This document shows, in pieces, positions 1 through 12,640 of a stretch of DNA of 64,000 nt (within the stretch, counting starts at the first letter, position 1; every line of letters starts with the position of its first letter). The stretch spans positions 11,730,336 through 11,794,335 of the forward strand of contig NC_083340.1 in NCBI RefSeq assembly GCF_019175385.1, written 5' to 3'. The position numbers were made by a program, and so were the translations under genes. The DNA comes from Lycium barbarum (lineage: Eukaryota; Streptophyta; Magnoliopsida; Solanales; Solanaceae). Below the pieces are notes generated by a model. The model was not told where the DNA came from and ran no database searches. It was given only the letters and a program-made list of their open reading frames with translations.

Positions 1-69
1 ATTTGAACTGAAATATCATTTTTTATTTTTAAGATAAAGTTTTTGAATTGAAAGATAATGTTTTTCAAA

Positions 70-71
<2 letters not shown>

Positions 72-128
<57 letters not shown>
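72..128. repeat. (TA)n microsatellite
   Basis: About 28 uninterrupted TA dinucleotides. The surrounding sequence (1-2564) is AT-rich and holds no convincing gene apart from the exon relic at 1797-2222. Confidence 0.97.
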
Positions 129-130
<2 letters not shown>

Positions 131-637
131 ATTATAAACTATGCTAATCACATAAAAATTCTCAATATAGCTATCTAGTGTACATATGTTTAGCAGAAGG
201 AAAACTTGAAAAGTCTTTGGATTGATTAGAGGAATAACTTTTGCCACCACATTTATGGTTGCAGGACTTTGTATATTTTTTTGTCTTCTCAACTTTTGTC
301 AAGTCTTTGTGGCTAAGAAAAGTCAAGGTTCCTCTTCTTTCATGTTGAGAAAATTCTTAGAAACACTTTTAAGAATTATTGTCCGGATATCGCGTTTGCT
401 TTAGTGATTTTATCTTGAGTCTGTGTAGATTTTATTTTACTCATGAAGTCACATCCTAATTGTACATTTTGGCACGAACCCTACGCACAATTCCAGAGTT
501 TTTTGTATAGTTCAATTTACTTTATATATTTCTAATAAATCAAGCTTTATGAAAACAATAGGCAGCAAATGTCACTCCAGTGCTTGCAATTAAACTATTA
601 GGAACAATCTTGTAAGCAATAAAAGCTATTTATATAT

Positions 638-639
<2 letters not shown>

Positions 640-676
<37 letters not shown>
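640..676. repeat. (GATA)n microsatellite
   Basis: Roughly nine GATA units following a short TA run. It is a simple repeat with no coding content. Confidence 0.95.
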
Positions 677-938
677 TAATAAGAGAAGTGGAAGCAAAGT
701 GGTTAAGCCAAGTGGCAAGCTAATAACAAGCCACTTGGCAATTTTAAGACAATGTTAATGAGAATTAGGACAAAACAAATTTAAACGCTATTTTTTTAAA
801 ATTGAAAGATAAATTTATTTAATTTAATTTAAAAGATAAGCACTAACAACATTAAATTCAAAATCACACTCAGTTCAAATTCAAAAGTTATAAATAACTT
901 AACAAGTAAAAAGATTAACAAAAAGTGTGATATACACT

Positions 939-1012
939 GCACAGCCATTGATGATGATGATGATGATAACAACAACAACAACAACACAGCCATTGATGAT
1001 GATGATGATGAT

Positions 1013-1045
<33 letters not shown>

Positions 1046-1066
1046 AATAATAATAATAATAATAAA
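939..1066. repeat. Compound trinucleotide microsatellite, internally duplicated
   Basis: A block made of the lead CACAGCCATT, then (GAT)n, then (AAC)n occurs twice in a row. The second copy has a longer AAC run and ends in (AAT)n. Long leucine, isoleucine or valine reading frames on the minus strand here are translation of the repeat, not genes. Confidence 0.93.
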
Positions 1067-1796
1067 ATATGCACAATATTTTTCTTTATAAAGATCAAAC
1101 CGCGTGTGGTGTGGATAAAGTGATAAAAGCATTTTGAATCTTATCTGAAGATACAATTGTGTAGATTTTGTAGGAGATATTATTTTGAATTCTGACAGAA
1201 ATATTGAATTGATAAATGAAAGATAAAGTTTAAAATTTGAATTTAATTTTTGAATTGGAAAAACTAACGAAATTTCCAATTGGAAAATAACCTACGTTAG
1301 TTGCTAATTTACCAAAGATAACATTATCTTGAAATCTAATTTATTGGCTATTCTGTTTTGACTTTTTTTTTTATAAAAATAATTTTAAAAGAATGAGTTG
1401 ATCCTTATCCAACTTGAAAAATTGAGCTTTTTTAATTTTAAATACATGAGAGGTGCATGGCTGATAAGCTTTTATAATATCTCAAGAATCCATTAATTAA
1501 TAAATCTTTCATATTATTCAATAATTACAAATCATACGTACTATCATGCGTTTTGGCACTTTAAAAAAAAAAAAAATAGTCTAGACTCTATATCCACATC
1601 CTACCCAATTGGAGTCTTTGAATTTGAACTAATTACAACTTCTCATTATGATTTTAGTGTTTTATAATTATCATACTAATATGCATTGATTTTAAATTTG
1701 AATTGATCCATATCAAACCCAACCAATCAAGATTTAAGAGGACACTAAGCTTCAAAAGTATAAAAGAGGATAATGAGCTTGAAAATTAAGCCAGGA

Positions 1797-2222
1797 GCTA
1801 CGGTCATCTATCCTCATTTCCACTTTTACGTTTACATAAGAGAATTTATCAATATCTGCTCATATTGTATTTTATATAATTTCAAAATTCATACTATGTG
1901 TGTTTTCTCTACCGAAAATTGGAAGCATTCCAAGGGAATCAATTTGAAGTATGCATTCTATTCTTTGACGGATTCTTCATTGAATTTTTTTATGCTTTGG
2001 TTGCAGGAAATATTCGAAACTATGGAAAGAATGGGAAAAATATTACACATTAGATCAAGTACATACAATTTTTTCTTAAATCGAGGGGTCATAAATCATC
2101 ATCTCTATTTCCATGCTTACGTAAGAATTCATTTGTATATGTTCATATTGTATTTTTATATAACTTTGACATCTTACTATTTTTTATTTCTCTACTGAAA
2201 ATTAGAAGCATTCCAAAATTTG
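1797..2222 (+). pseudogene. Cis-prenyltransferase exon relic, tandemly duplicated
   Basis: Two diverged copies of an intron-plus-exon segment (about 1797-1934 and 2073-2222). Copy 1 encodes FSTENWK at 1905-1925, a signature of cis-prenyltransferases, the enzymes that add isoprene units in cis to make dolichols, rubber-like polymers or short terpene precursors. After an extra stretch of about 14 residues, 1980-2060 encodes LNFFMLWLQEIFETMERMGK, which resembles the helix that follows this motif in plant members. Copy 2 encodes FSTEN then TAG then KHSK at 2188-2211, so the tryptophan codon has become a stop. Sequence before each exon copy is alike, showing the duplication included intron. No other part of the enzyme (for example the MDGNRRWA motif) is visible nearby. 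The family call rests on short motifs. Confidence 0.55.
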
Positions 2223-2564
2223 CTTAAACGCTTTGTGAGCTATAAAATTAGATGTTTTTTTACCTCACCTTTATTTTAATTTGCTTATTGTTTATTTATA
2301 ATTATTTTTCTAAGCCTCCATTACACTCATATATTCATTGCATATTTATTTTATTAACCATTTTTTTTTTGAACTTTTGCTTCTTCTTCTTTTTAGATCT
2401 CCAATGAGTTGTTGGGTAAATATAATTCATAAGAAATTCTCAATACACTAATTAATTACCAAGGTTGGTCTTTGGAGTTAAAGCATTAGCCTTGAATCAT
2501 CTTTACAATTCTTCGTAGTAGGAGACAATGAAGAATAGTTTGAAAAAGAAGTTAATTCACGTTT

Positions 2565-5175
2565 TGTCACGACCCAATTCGCGAGTCGTGGTGGCACCTA
2601 CATTATCCCTCCGAGTAGGCGAACCACATTACTAATGACAAGTTAAATAAACAGAAAATTAAATAAGAATAAGTTATCACGTCTTAAATACTTATCATAA
2701 CTAGAAATGTCACGACAACCCCAAAATCTGGTCAAAAGGTACAAGAGCGCTAACATAGTACGGAATATAAGTCTGAAAATACCCGAAGGCTACATATTGT
2801 CTGTCGAATACAAAAACAGAAATAAATAGAGGAGGTCCTTCAGGGGCCACGGATGACCAAGTAGCTCACCCTGAATTACTGAAAGATGTCACCCTCATGT
2901 ATCAGCCACGGGGTGTAGAACTAGAGCCTGGATCGTACTCTGCACTCAACAGAAGTGCAACAAGAGTAGTATCAGTACAACACTAGTACCGGTAAGCATC
3001 ATAGGTCGACAATGATTAGATAACGCATGAAGAAGTGGAAACTAACCAGCAGCACATAGAGCAAACAGGTTTGGTCACGTATCATATACAAGTAAAGTGT
3101 AAAGGAATCATGAAATCAACCAAGACAGATATAGTTCACCAGATGATCAGTCAAATATATGAGTGAATGAATGCAATGCAACAGTCACCTCTCTCACTCC
3201 ACTCTCGTACACACATGCTAAGGGCAGTGCCTCGAAGCCATGACCCATGGGGGACCCGCGAAGTCCATGCACCACTCGTGCTCTCCGGCAGAAACCTCAG
3301 AGGCTATCAATCACTCTCAATCTCTGGCAAAGACCTCGAAGTCTCTCTGTCACTCTCAATCTCCGGCAAAGACCTCGGAGTCTCTCAACAATAATATGGA
3401 AAACATGTCATGCATGATATCAATCTCAACAATATCACCAATATGATTCAACAAGTACAAGTCATATTACTTTCCACTGTTCAATTATCAATATTACCAT
3501 TCCTTTTTATGCGATGAGTGTGTCTGAGATACAAACAGGTGATAATCACAGAAAATAACATATATGGCGACAAGCCTACATAATTGGAATCCACCTCCAT
3601 TTCATGCCCGAAGGCCTATATGCTATCCCCGTCACTTTCTACAACTACATACGATTCTCTAATCAGAGTCTAACTAAAGTAGACTGTAACCTACCTCAAT
3701 GCCGAGCAGGTGCCACGAACGATCAAACCAATGCCTTTCCTTTGCGTAGAGCCCCTGAACGATCGAAATCTATCAAATATACGCTCTACGTAAGAATACA
3801 AATCTAAATACACGAATATTGCTATACTTATATTCGAAACCCAAAAACGCACCCCGAAAAGTGACCTCGAGCCCAGAAGGGCAAAACTAGAATTTTCTTA
3901 AAAAATCATTTTGCCCATAACCTAAGGGTCCTATATTCAGAAAATTAGTCAATTCCATCCATAAATGGACTCTCAAATCATTAATTCTCACTTCGTAGGA
4001 CTAGGACTCGAAACCTTCAGTTACCCAATTATAATAAAAATCTCACTTTCCACAACTCGAACACCATGAATTTGAAGGATTTCATAAAATTCAATGCATT
4101 ATATAATTCAATACATCCAATATTCAGTTATACATATACTCAATATATCACAATTAAAGTGTCAACATGATAACTGCAAGAGAATCTCAAAACCGAAGCT
4201 AAATTCGGTACAGCAGCCTCCCAATAACAATTTCATACAGCCCATTAACCATATCTCATCCTATCCCTATTTTCTATCTGAGTAATTTTGGGCACGAACT
4301 CTTAATGCTTGGCATATATGTACTAAAGCATAAGTTACTTACAACATAGCGGCACAAAAAGTATATCCACGGAAAAAGGTCAAGGAATAAACGTACATGT
4401 GAACTTATTTGTAAATGCAGGAGAAATTTTTTCCCATTTGGACAGGTACAAAATAAAGATGACTAGGATGAATAGCAATCCTTCACAATCTTAGAAGTGG
4501 AAAAATTATAGAGCTGTGTAATTTTGGGCATAAGGCTTACTGGTTAGGCATATATGTAGTAATTATCTCATCATTCCATAATCATTAGCCCTCCAATCAT
4601 TTTTTCATCATTATGTTAACCATTAGTCCTAACTATTTTTTTTTTTTATAATACACGAACATAACGAGAACAGTACTCATATACATGACATCTTAAGACT
4701 TAAATTAATGCCACCTCTACGTAACTATAATTATGATGCTATGAAGAAGTTAATTCCATATTCTAACCTGGAATTTAGTTGATCCGAATCTCAAGTTGAC
4801 GGCAAACTTCCGTGCCCAAAACTTTTGCTTGAAACTTTTGATGCTTTTACTCATTGTAGCTTCTTTTAAGACCTAATTATTAATATTAACTATCCTTTTA
4901 TTTAATTATATTTAGTAGCTAATTAACTTTTTAAAATTACAAATGGTAGCTACATCAAAAAATACATATACCCAAGCACATATATCTTTCTTTTTTCTCA
5001 ATCACTACCCATTTCAGATTTTTTATTTCTCAAAACCCTAAAAAATCTCTCTCCCCTTCTCTCAACCACCACCACCATGGCCGCACTGCCCCCTCTCTCT
5101 TCTCCCTCTCCCTCTATGCTCACCCCTCTCTCTCCGCCGCCCCTCTCTCTCTTCTCCGTCTTCCTCTGTGCTCAG

Positions 5176-5247
<72 letters not shown>

Positions 5248-5822
5248 ACTCTACAGATCTGGCCTTGTGCATTGTTGGTGGCGGTGGTGATGGACTGATT
5301 TTGAGATGGAGGCGGAGAAGATGACGTAGAGATGGAGAGATTAGGGTTTTGTTGGTGATGGAAAGATTAGGGTTTTGTGTTGGTGGTGGTGTCTCAGATT
5401 TGGGTTTTTGGTGGTGGTGGTGTCTCAGATTAGGATTTTGGTGGTGTTAGAGAGATTAGGGTTTTTTGGTAGTGGTAGTGTCTCAGATCTGGCCATGTGT
5501 ATTTGTTAAAAGCCAAATACAAATACATTCAAAAATCTACATCTCACAAATACACTGTTTTTGAATGTCTTTGTATAAGGTGAAAAATTGACCCACTTAG
5601 TAAATTACATTATTCACCAACTTATACCTCATATAAGTGCGAATAGAATTCCTATCACTAAACTATTCACACACTTTAAATAGATAAATTCTAAAATTTA
5701 CCCATCAATTATATAATCATATCACCTATCCCCGCAAGTCAAGAATATCATTTCCAATCTACGAAAAGGGTAATTTGGGTAAAAGACTCCAAAATGCTAA
5801 AATGACCAAACGGGTCATTACA
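2565..5822. mobile_element. Repeat with ends TGTCACGACCC...GGGTCATTACA
   Basis: The segment starts TGTCACGACCC and ends GGGTCATTACA. The reverse complement of the end is TGTAATGACCC, so the termini are imperfect inverted repeats with TG...CA borders, as in LTR elements. I recall this end type as a common Solanaceae repeat. No target-site duplication is clear, so the borders are provisional. Inside are two to three copies of a 30-bp unit around 3315-3385, two diverged copies of a block containing GGCATATATGTA (4286-4322 and 4518-4560), and a (CT)n run. The 4870-5620 part has a different, CT- and GGTGGT-rich character and may be a nested insertion. There are no retroelement enzyme domains, so it is a solo LTR or non-autonomous element. 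Confidence 0.5.
5178..5243. repeat. (CT)n microsatellite
   Basis: About 33 CT units inside the preceding repeat. A short reading frame around it (5077-5298) is Ser/Leu/Pro-rich because of the repeat and is not called as a gene. Confidence 0.97.
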
Positions 5823-7131
5823 GTCTTCGACAAAGAAGGAATATGTACTTTCACTAAAATATACGCGCAAAGAATGTAAGAACACTTATCTAGTAGTGAA
5901 TATTATAAAAGTGAAAAAATATGTGTAATATATAATGGAAGAAATTATGGCACTTACCAAAAATTACAATAATTTAATAGTAAATACATGATAAGATTCA
6001 TTGTACTTTTCCACAGCTGGTTTATTGATTTGGTTTTCACATTGATGATCCTTCTTTGATTTCTCGATTATTTTTCTCAAACGAAAGGGATAATCATTAT
6101 TTGAAATTTCCAAGAAAAAGAAAGAATCTGAGTGATGATGGAAAATTATCTGTTTTTGTGAATACATATGATAACGAATTTCTGCATAGTTTATGCTTGC
6201 AAATGCATAAATGTTATTGTCAAAATTAATTTTTATATCTTATTTAAGTAATTCGTGCTTATTTTTTATTTAACACTTGAAAAATATAAGTTCAAGCTTT
6301 TCTAATTAACAAACAACTGAAACCTATATGTTCTTGAGTGCACATGAGCACATATGAATAGTTTTTTAATTTTCATTTATTTGGAAAGTGAAATAAAATA
6401 AAATCTATTACTATTTGTTGGTTCATTATTATAAGAATAAGTTAAATAGTATGTTGGGAGATCAAGCAAAATGTGGGAGGTAGGGGTGGGGGTGGGAGGG
6501 GGGAGGGGGAGGAAGGAGAGACAGAGAGAGCGGAAATGAGTTATTGCTCATATTCTATTCAAATTGTTTGCTCTAATACTTTTAACAAATAAACTCTCAG
6601 AGTATTAAATTTATTAGCATAAGAAATAAAAAATATTTTAGATTATATTATAATAGAGAAATTATATTATGAATAAGACCGTGTAATGGAAAACTTAATA
6701 AGTAGAACCAAATTTAGAAATATTGAATATAAAGAAATTCAAGTACCACATTAAAAATTTAATGATTCAATTAATTTTTTTATGTGGCTAACTCTAAAAT
6801 ATAGCATTTATAAGTCCTTTTGCTTTCCAAATCATATTTAGACGTAAGTTACTTAACTAATAATTATGTCAAGTAAACCTTTTATTTTATAATGATATGA
6901 TCTTTTTTATATGTTATAGATCAACAATTAATCACGATTGAATAATGAATAGGGTTAATCATCACAAGATTTAGATTTGTTAAATTAATATAATCTAATG
7001 TGTTCAAATAAGAAAAAATTATAGTTAAAATTGCACATATTATTAATTTATATATGTCAAATGATTTTTTTTAATTATATCAAGCAAATAAGGTGATAAT
7101 TTTTTATGATTAATTTAATTTGACGCTGGCG
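5823..7131. other. AT-rich non-coding DNA with a purine tract
   Basis: No coding signal or RNA gene is visible. A purine-rich tract at about 6472-6532 has several runs of three or more G on the plus strand and could form a G-quadruplex. The right end of the interval runs into a Helitron-like terminus, so part of it is probably the body of a Helitron whose 5' TC end I cannot place. Confidence 0.5.
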
Positions 7132-7157
7132 GCGCATCGCGCGGGTACGGATACTAG
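7132..7157 (+). mobile_element. Helitron-like 3' terminus
   Basis: A hairpin GCGC-ATC-GCGC (7132-7142) is followed 11 bases later by CTAG (7154-7157) and then T. Plant Helitrons, rolling-circle transposons, end in a short GC-rich hairpin followed by CTRR and insert between A and T. The element body must lie to the left, but its 5' end is not identified. Confidence 0.55.
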
Positions 7158-7592
7158 TAACTAATAATAGAGGACATTGGGTGGACTGTTTAAATAGGTA
7201 AAATTTTATTTTTATTTTATTAATAATGAAATCATGTTAAATTTGCCCCTATGGTAGTCTATACCAAGTCCAAAATTGATCAAAAGTAGATGGGTTTTTT
7301 CTGTTCAAGATCAAAAGTAGATGATAAGTATCATCAAGTGCTGGAATTAATTTTTATATAAATAAATACTCCTGTTAAAAGGTGTTGGATAAGCAAATTT
7401 TCTATTAACATAACTGAAATATTCTTAGTATTATTCACAAAAATAAAAAGTAAAAACATATTCTTACGTAAAAACCGAATGAAACCGAATGACTAAAATA
7501 AAAACAGAGAGACAATTAGATATTGTGTTCTAAAAGGAATATCTCGAATATTACAAAAGATATTAAAATAAAATAGTAAAGTCTTTGCCGAA

Positions 7593-7760
7593 CCAAAAGT
7601 GCTTATAATTAAGCTAAAAAGTTCATAAATTCAAGATAGATCAACTTATGGCTTTAAGCTGATTTTGACTTTATAAGCACTTTTGGTGTTTATTGAACGC
7701 TTAGATAAATCAAAAAGCACTTTCTAAACTTATTTGATCAGCTTATAAGCTTCGTCAAAC
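7593..7760. mobile_element. MITE relic with 16-bp inverted repeat
   Basis: CCAAAAGTGCTTATAA at 7593-7608 is exactly complementary to 7671-7686. A further CTTATAAGC-type segment follows to 7760, ending near TCAAACACCC. The wording resembles the better preserved 260-bp element at 47128-47389, so both may belong to one MITE family. The borders are approximate. Confidence 0.5.
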
Positions 7761-8040
7761 ACCCACTATGACGTAATCTAAAATTGAACTAGCGATTAGT
7801 TACTGACAGTATAAATTATTTTTACGATATTAAATTACTTTAAAAATCAACTTAAAGATGACAGTGTAAAATAACCCTGAACATGAAAAAGAACAAGTAT
7901 TTATTACAACGAGTTATATCAAAGAATTATTACTGTACTAATATTTTCAGCCATTAATTGCACAATTTTCCCTTCAAATGGATTGCTCTTTAATTTTTTT
8001 CGTTCTAATGTGCAGGTCTTTAATTATTCCCTTCAAAATC

Positions 8041-8445
8041 GAACTTATACCGGGCATAAGTTCTTGCGATTTTTTTTTCATTGAGAGAGAAAAATTAAGA
8101 TGGCACAAAATAGGGCCAAAAGTGCAAATGACCCATTGCTGCCAAAATCCATGATAGTCAGCTGGAATGGGTCATTTCCACGATTGTTCTTCAAAGGCAC
8201 TGGTCTTAATTTTTCCCCCTTAAATTGTGGTCTTTAATTTTTGTCTTTCGCTAAATAAAATTTAGTTTGGATTCAAATCCTCGCTCAGTCAATTATTTAT
8301 GAAAAAAACGCAAGGTAGAATTTCGATTCGCAAGGCAGAGTTTTGCATACAGAAACTCTACCTTAAGGTAGAGTTTTGTCTTCAGGCAATTTTTTTTTTT
8401 TACTTAGTTGGAATTTTACAAGATTCTTGCCTCAAGGCCTATTCG
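8041..8445. mobile_element. Foldback element, left part, cut by assembly gap
   Basis: The stretch 8195-8300 (TGGTCTTTAATTTTTGTC, then the CGCTCAGTCA-type segment) matches the arms of the foldback element at 61567-61948. Short palindromes such as GAACTTAT...ATAAGTTC (8041-8063) and the paired pieces around CTCTACCTTAAGGTAGAG (near 8360) are characteristic. The gap prevents seeing the other arm. There is no coding capacity; a reading frame here is mostly gap. Confidence 0.55.
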
Positions 8446-8945
8446 NNNNNNNNNNNNNNNNNNNNNNNNNNNNNNNNNNNNNNNNNNNNNNNNNNNNNNN
8501 NNNNNNNNNNNNNNNNNNNNNNNNNNNNNNNNNNNNNNNNNNNNNNNNNNNNNNNNNNNNNNNNNNNNNNNNNNNNNNNNNNNNNNNNNNNNNNNNNNNN
8601 NNNNNNNNNNNNNNNNNNNNNNNNNNNNNNNNNNNNNNNNNNNNNNNNNNNNNNNNNNNNNNNNNNNNNNNNNNNNNNNNNNNNNNNNNNNNNNNNNNNN
8701 NNNNNNNNNNNNNNNNNNNNNNNNNNNNNNNNNNNNNNNNNNNNNNNNNNNNNNNNNNNNNNNNNNNNNNNNNNNNNNNNNNNNNNNNNNNNNNNNNNNN
8801 NNNNNNNNNNNNNNNNNNNNNNNNNNNNNNNNNNNNNNNNNNNNNNNNNNNNNNNNNNNNNNNNNNNNNNNNNNNNNNNNNNNNNNNNNNNNNNNNNNNN
8901 NNNNNNNNNNNNNNNNNNNNNNNNNNNNNNNNNNNNNNNNNNNNN
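8446..8945. other. Assembly gap (500 N)
   Basis: Exactly 500 unknown bases. The flanks are palindrome-rich, which may explain the assembly break. Confidence 1.
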
Positions 8946-9270
8946 GCTTTTTCTAATAAAAGATAGAGGTTGGAATACTTTGAATCGGAGAGATAAAAAT
9001 ATTATAACAAAATCATTTTTTTATATCTCTGTTTAAAGAATGATTGCTTATTTCCAATACAATCACTCCACATAACGACAATATGTTAATAGCACCACTC
9101 CCACTTATACTATTAATTTATTGACAAGGAATTAGTGACATTAAACAATAATTAATTAATAGCACCTTTTTCGATTAGTGTAGTTAACCAATTAAAGTAA
9201 TGGCCCCAACAAGAATTATTTTAGTTGAGTGCACCAAGTGAACACAAGCCTCTTTCGATAAGCTTTTGCT
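8946..9270. other. AT-rich non-coding DNA
   Basis: Nothing recognisable: no open frame of note, no repeat structure beyond AT richness. Confidence 0.6.
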
Positions 9271-9560
9271 AAATCAATAATTTTATTTGAGTCAATCTCT
9301 TCGTGAGAATTAGGACTGAAAAAAAATGAGACAAAGATCCCTTAAATCAATAAACTTATTTGAGTCAATCCCTCCGTGAGAATTACGATTGAAAAGAAAT
9401 AAGATAAAGATCATTTAAATCAATAAACTTATTTGAGTTAATCCCTCCCCGAGAATTAGGACTAAAATAAATAAGATAAAGATCATTTAAATTAATAACT
9501 TGTTTAAATCGTTCTCTTCTCCCGAATAAGAAATAAAATAACAAGATAAAGATTTTTGTA
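9271..9560. repeat. 73-bp tandem repeat, about four copies
   Basis: Units begin near 9271, 9343, 9417 and 9489 with AAATYAATAA, followed by TTATTTGAGTCAATC-like and GAGAATTAGGACTGAAAA-like segments. Divergence increases toward the last copy. It is non-coding. Confidence 0.85.
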
Positions 9561-10448
9561 AAAATATATAATTATATCCAATAATAGATATAATTAATAT
9601 CAAATACCTCGGTGTATAAAGATGATAAAGAGAAATCCCAACATAAGAAGATTACAAAATAAAGATGTTTATTAGAATAGCTTCATCAAGCTTTATCTAG
9701 TATCCCAACCAAAGAAACTTATTCCATTATGGAGTAGAAAAACTAATAGAAATAAAGACTAAGAAAATATATTTACTACAAGAAAGATCCAAAGAGACAC
9801 CAAGGACTAGTTTTTTGTGTCCTCTTCACTATTGGATGCAAATAGGATGAAAGATGAGTTTCTTTTCTTCCACAAACATGTGCCTATTTATAAAAGAATT
9901 CCTGTAAGGCTTTGGTGAGAAATTGCAAGAGAATATCAATATAAATATTATATCCTTGATGAGAATTTGACATGGCAATTTATCATGCGATCTTGGTGAG
10001 AAGTTGACATGATAATTTGTCATGAAATCTTGGTGACAATTTGCCATAACTTTGCATCTCTTGACTTTGTGTAGTCTTTGGTGAAGTTATCATGGATACA
10101 TCCTCTTTCCTATGACTTTTATTTTGTGCTTCTTCTCTTTTTCCAAGTATTCTTTTCCTGCAGGATTTGTTAGAAAAAGTGCGAGAATATGATATAAATT
10201 ATTCATATTTTTTATTTTTAAATATCATAATTTTCTACTGAAATTACATAAATAATTTATATACATCAGATATCACTATAAGTTTCACTTTTAGATGGAA
10301 ATATATTTTCATCTCATCCAATTTCCTATCATTTGGGTCATGATCCATTGTTTAATGAAATATTTTTAATATCTTATATATGAATCTTGGAATTTTTTGT
10401 TATTCTTTGATATACAAATATTACAAAAAGATTATTGGTAAATTAATC
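9561..10448 (-). other. Non-coding DNA with promoter-like minus-strand signal
   Basis: On the minus strand, TTTTATAAATAGG (9883-9895) is a good plant TATA box, and AATAAA-like signals follow about 200 bases downstream, as in the R region of an LTR. Around 9955-10045 are short degenerate repeats containing CTTGGTGA and TTGACATG. No LTR borders or target duplication could be fixed, so this is noted as a possible LTR relic only. Confidence 0.3.
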
Positions 10449-11885
10449 ATCATCGTTTCTGTGGGATAAGGCCGCAACCAAAAGAGCTGAGGAGATTATT
10501 GGAAAAGTTGGAGTTGATGCTGAGGACCTGAGGTGCCGCACCCCAGTCCGAAATAAAGAGAACATTGTGTCTTTTAAGAAAAAGAAGAAGAAGACAACTC
10601 CCGTGCTCTGCTATGTTCCAAAGATGAAGAAAGAGGAAGGTCAACCATCTGAAGCTCAAGGAAATGTGCTAGGGGGCTAACTCTTCCTATCAGACGGATT
10701 GTCGCAATAAATTTGTCCTCAAAGCTATTGGGAGAATTTGTGGCTCAGAATCCGCCGCAAAATATGGCACTCCCTACAAAGCGTACAAATGAAGGCTTTG
10801 ATCCAAATGCTTACAAGTTATTCGTCAAGGCTGGGTACGACCCCAACCAGCCGTCAAAGTTAGGGAAACTTCCATCAAGAGCTACCATAATGCAATCACG
10901 TGAAGGTTTAGGATACAAACAACCTCCACCAGTTCACATATCCATAAGAAGGGCAAGTACCAACTACATCATCGTGGAAGATGAGTTTGTTACTTCTAAT
11001 AAAAGGCCTTCAGTGTTTGAGCGTCTTGGAAAGTCGGCCGCAAAAGTTTCTGTGTTTGAGAGATTGGGGTCGTTAAAGATGAAGAAGAACAACAAGTTCC
11101 ACAGAAATTATCAGAGCGTGAAAATGCTCGCTTTGCCTAGAACCCAGAAGGATATACAAAGTTTGATTCGTTCTAGAATGAGGCAACAAAAAAACCTTGT
11201 TGTTTCATGTGGGGAGGTACTAAAAGCAAAGTCTCACACTGTGGTGTATACCAAGAAGCGTGATGAAGATGAGGAAAGTGCAAGCTCTTCATATCATATT
11301 ACTGCACAAAGTAATCAAGATACCTCATTTGAGATGAAGGTTTCCAAGAAATCAGAGGACATCTCCTTGTGTTACCACGTATCTTTCAATAACGGTGATC
11401 CTCAAGAGTATGAAGATGCTAAAGATTCTCCTCTAGAACTTGAAGGAGGGGTGAAAACCACAGTAGACTCCTAGAAAGAAGTTAATCTTGGTACTGATGA
11501 AGACCGAAGGCCCACCTACCTAAGGACTTTTCTAACAGCAGATGAAGAAGACACTTACATGAGAATACTCAAAGAATATAGGGATGTTTTTGCTTGGAGT
11601 TATAAAGAGATGCCTGGATTTGATCCCAAAGTAGCATCATCATCTGGCAGTCAAGAATGGTGCCCGTCCTGTTAAGCAGGCCCAAAGGCATTTCAAACAA
11701 GACTTGGTTCCTTCGATAAAAAATGAAGTCAACAAACTCATTGAAGCTGGATTTATTCGTGAAGTTAAATACCCTATATGGATCTCGAGTATCGTTTCCG
11801 TGAAGAAGAAGACTGGCCAAATTCGAGTTTGTGTTGACTTTAGGGATCTTAACGATACATGCCCTAAAGATGATTTCCCGCTTCC
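10449..11885 (+). pseudogene. Tat pol relic, part 1: pre-RT region and N-terminal reverse transcriptase
   Basis: Degenerate coding sequence. 10449-10677 reads open, then shifts frame. 10681-11473 encodes a segment with FDPNAYKLFVKAGYDPN and two PSVFERLG-like units, which I recall from the stretch between protease and RT in plant Tat/Ogre polyproteins. A stop at 11472-11474 and a frameshift near 11640 follow. From about 11715 the RT N-terminus is clear (NEVNKLIEAGFIREVKYP, then VCVDFRDLNDTCPKDDFP), ending at 11885 where a solo LTR is inserted. The remaining RT resumes in the same frame at 16726, once one copy of the CTTCC duplication is discounted. Reverse transcriptase copies the element RNA into DNA in cytoplasmic particles; here it is dead. 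Confidence 0.88.
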
Positions 11886-12632
11886 TGTTGACACCCAATT
11901 TTGTCCCTCCTTTATTCCAATTTATTTCCTTGGGTTTCTAAACTTATTAACGAGCTAAATACTTTATTTTCACCACTATTTTTATTGTCACTACTATTAA
12001 TATTGTTATCCTCTTATTACTTTCATCCTCACTATTTTACTATCAACATTACTAGCATTATTTTATCACAATTTTTAATGGTTCGTCATCATTTCATTTT
12101 CGGATTTGTACTCGTTAAATTAATTATAAGTCAATACTTTGGTAAGTCCTTTATTTTCTACATATTAATTTCACATAGTATATATTGTACTAGTTATTAA
12201 GTTAAAAACCCAAGAATAATTAATTAAAGGAGGAAAAGATCCATGATTTGCAGTCCAATCCGTCAAATTGAGCCCAAACATTAGGCCCAAACTTTGAACC
12301 CAATATACCCACCTTCAGAAAATCTAAACCCATTCGGGTAGGTCTTTCATTTTCATGCCAAGAACAGCCGCCCCTCTTGTTCTTCACTCTCCTTTCCATT
12401 TCAAGAAAAATCTTTACTTACACCCACCATGGACAGAAATTTGCCCCTCCAATTTAGAGTAAGTTCTCACTTTTTCACCTTTTCTCTTTGGTCAACAAAT
12501 ACATATCACAAGAAGCCAAGAATAACTTTTCAGAGATCCGAGCATTCACGGGCTAATTCAAACGGCTCTTTTGAACTTTTGTTTCGAGCCAAGAATCTCG
12601 AATTCAAAACGGAAACCCTAGTCACTTTTACC

Positions 12633-12640
12633 TATAAATA
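12633..12640 (+). promoter_or_regulatory. LTR TATA box
   Basis: TATAAATA, about 750 bp into the solo LTR on its coding strand, the expected place for the end of U3. The transcription start would lie about 30 bp downstream. Confidence 0.5.

Noticed and set aside
829..1279. Long minus-strand frames rich in Leu, Ile and Val
   Set aside because: They are translations of the (GAT)n/(AAC)n/(AAT)n microsatellite.
5077..5298. Open frame starting after a CCACCACCACC leader, resembling a gene start
   Set aside because: Most of it is the (CT)n repeat (SLSLSL); no domain and no continuation in an exon.
8299..9036. Frames of up to 245 codons
   Set aside because: Consist mainly of the 500-N gap.
11569..11898. 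Minus-strand frames over the RT region
   Set aside because: Antisense shadows of the reverse transcriptase on the plus strand.
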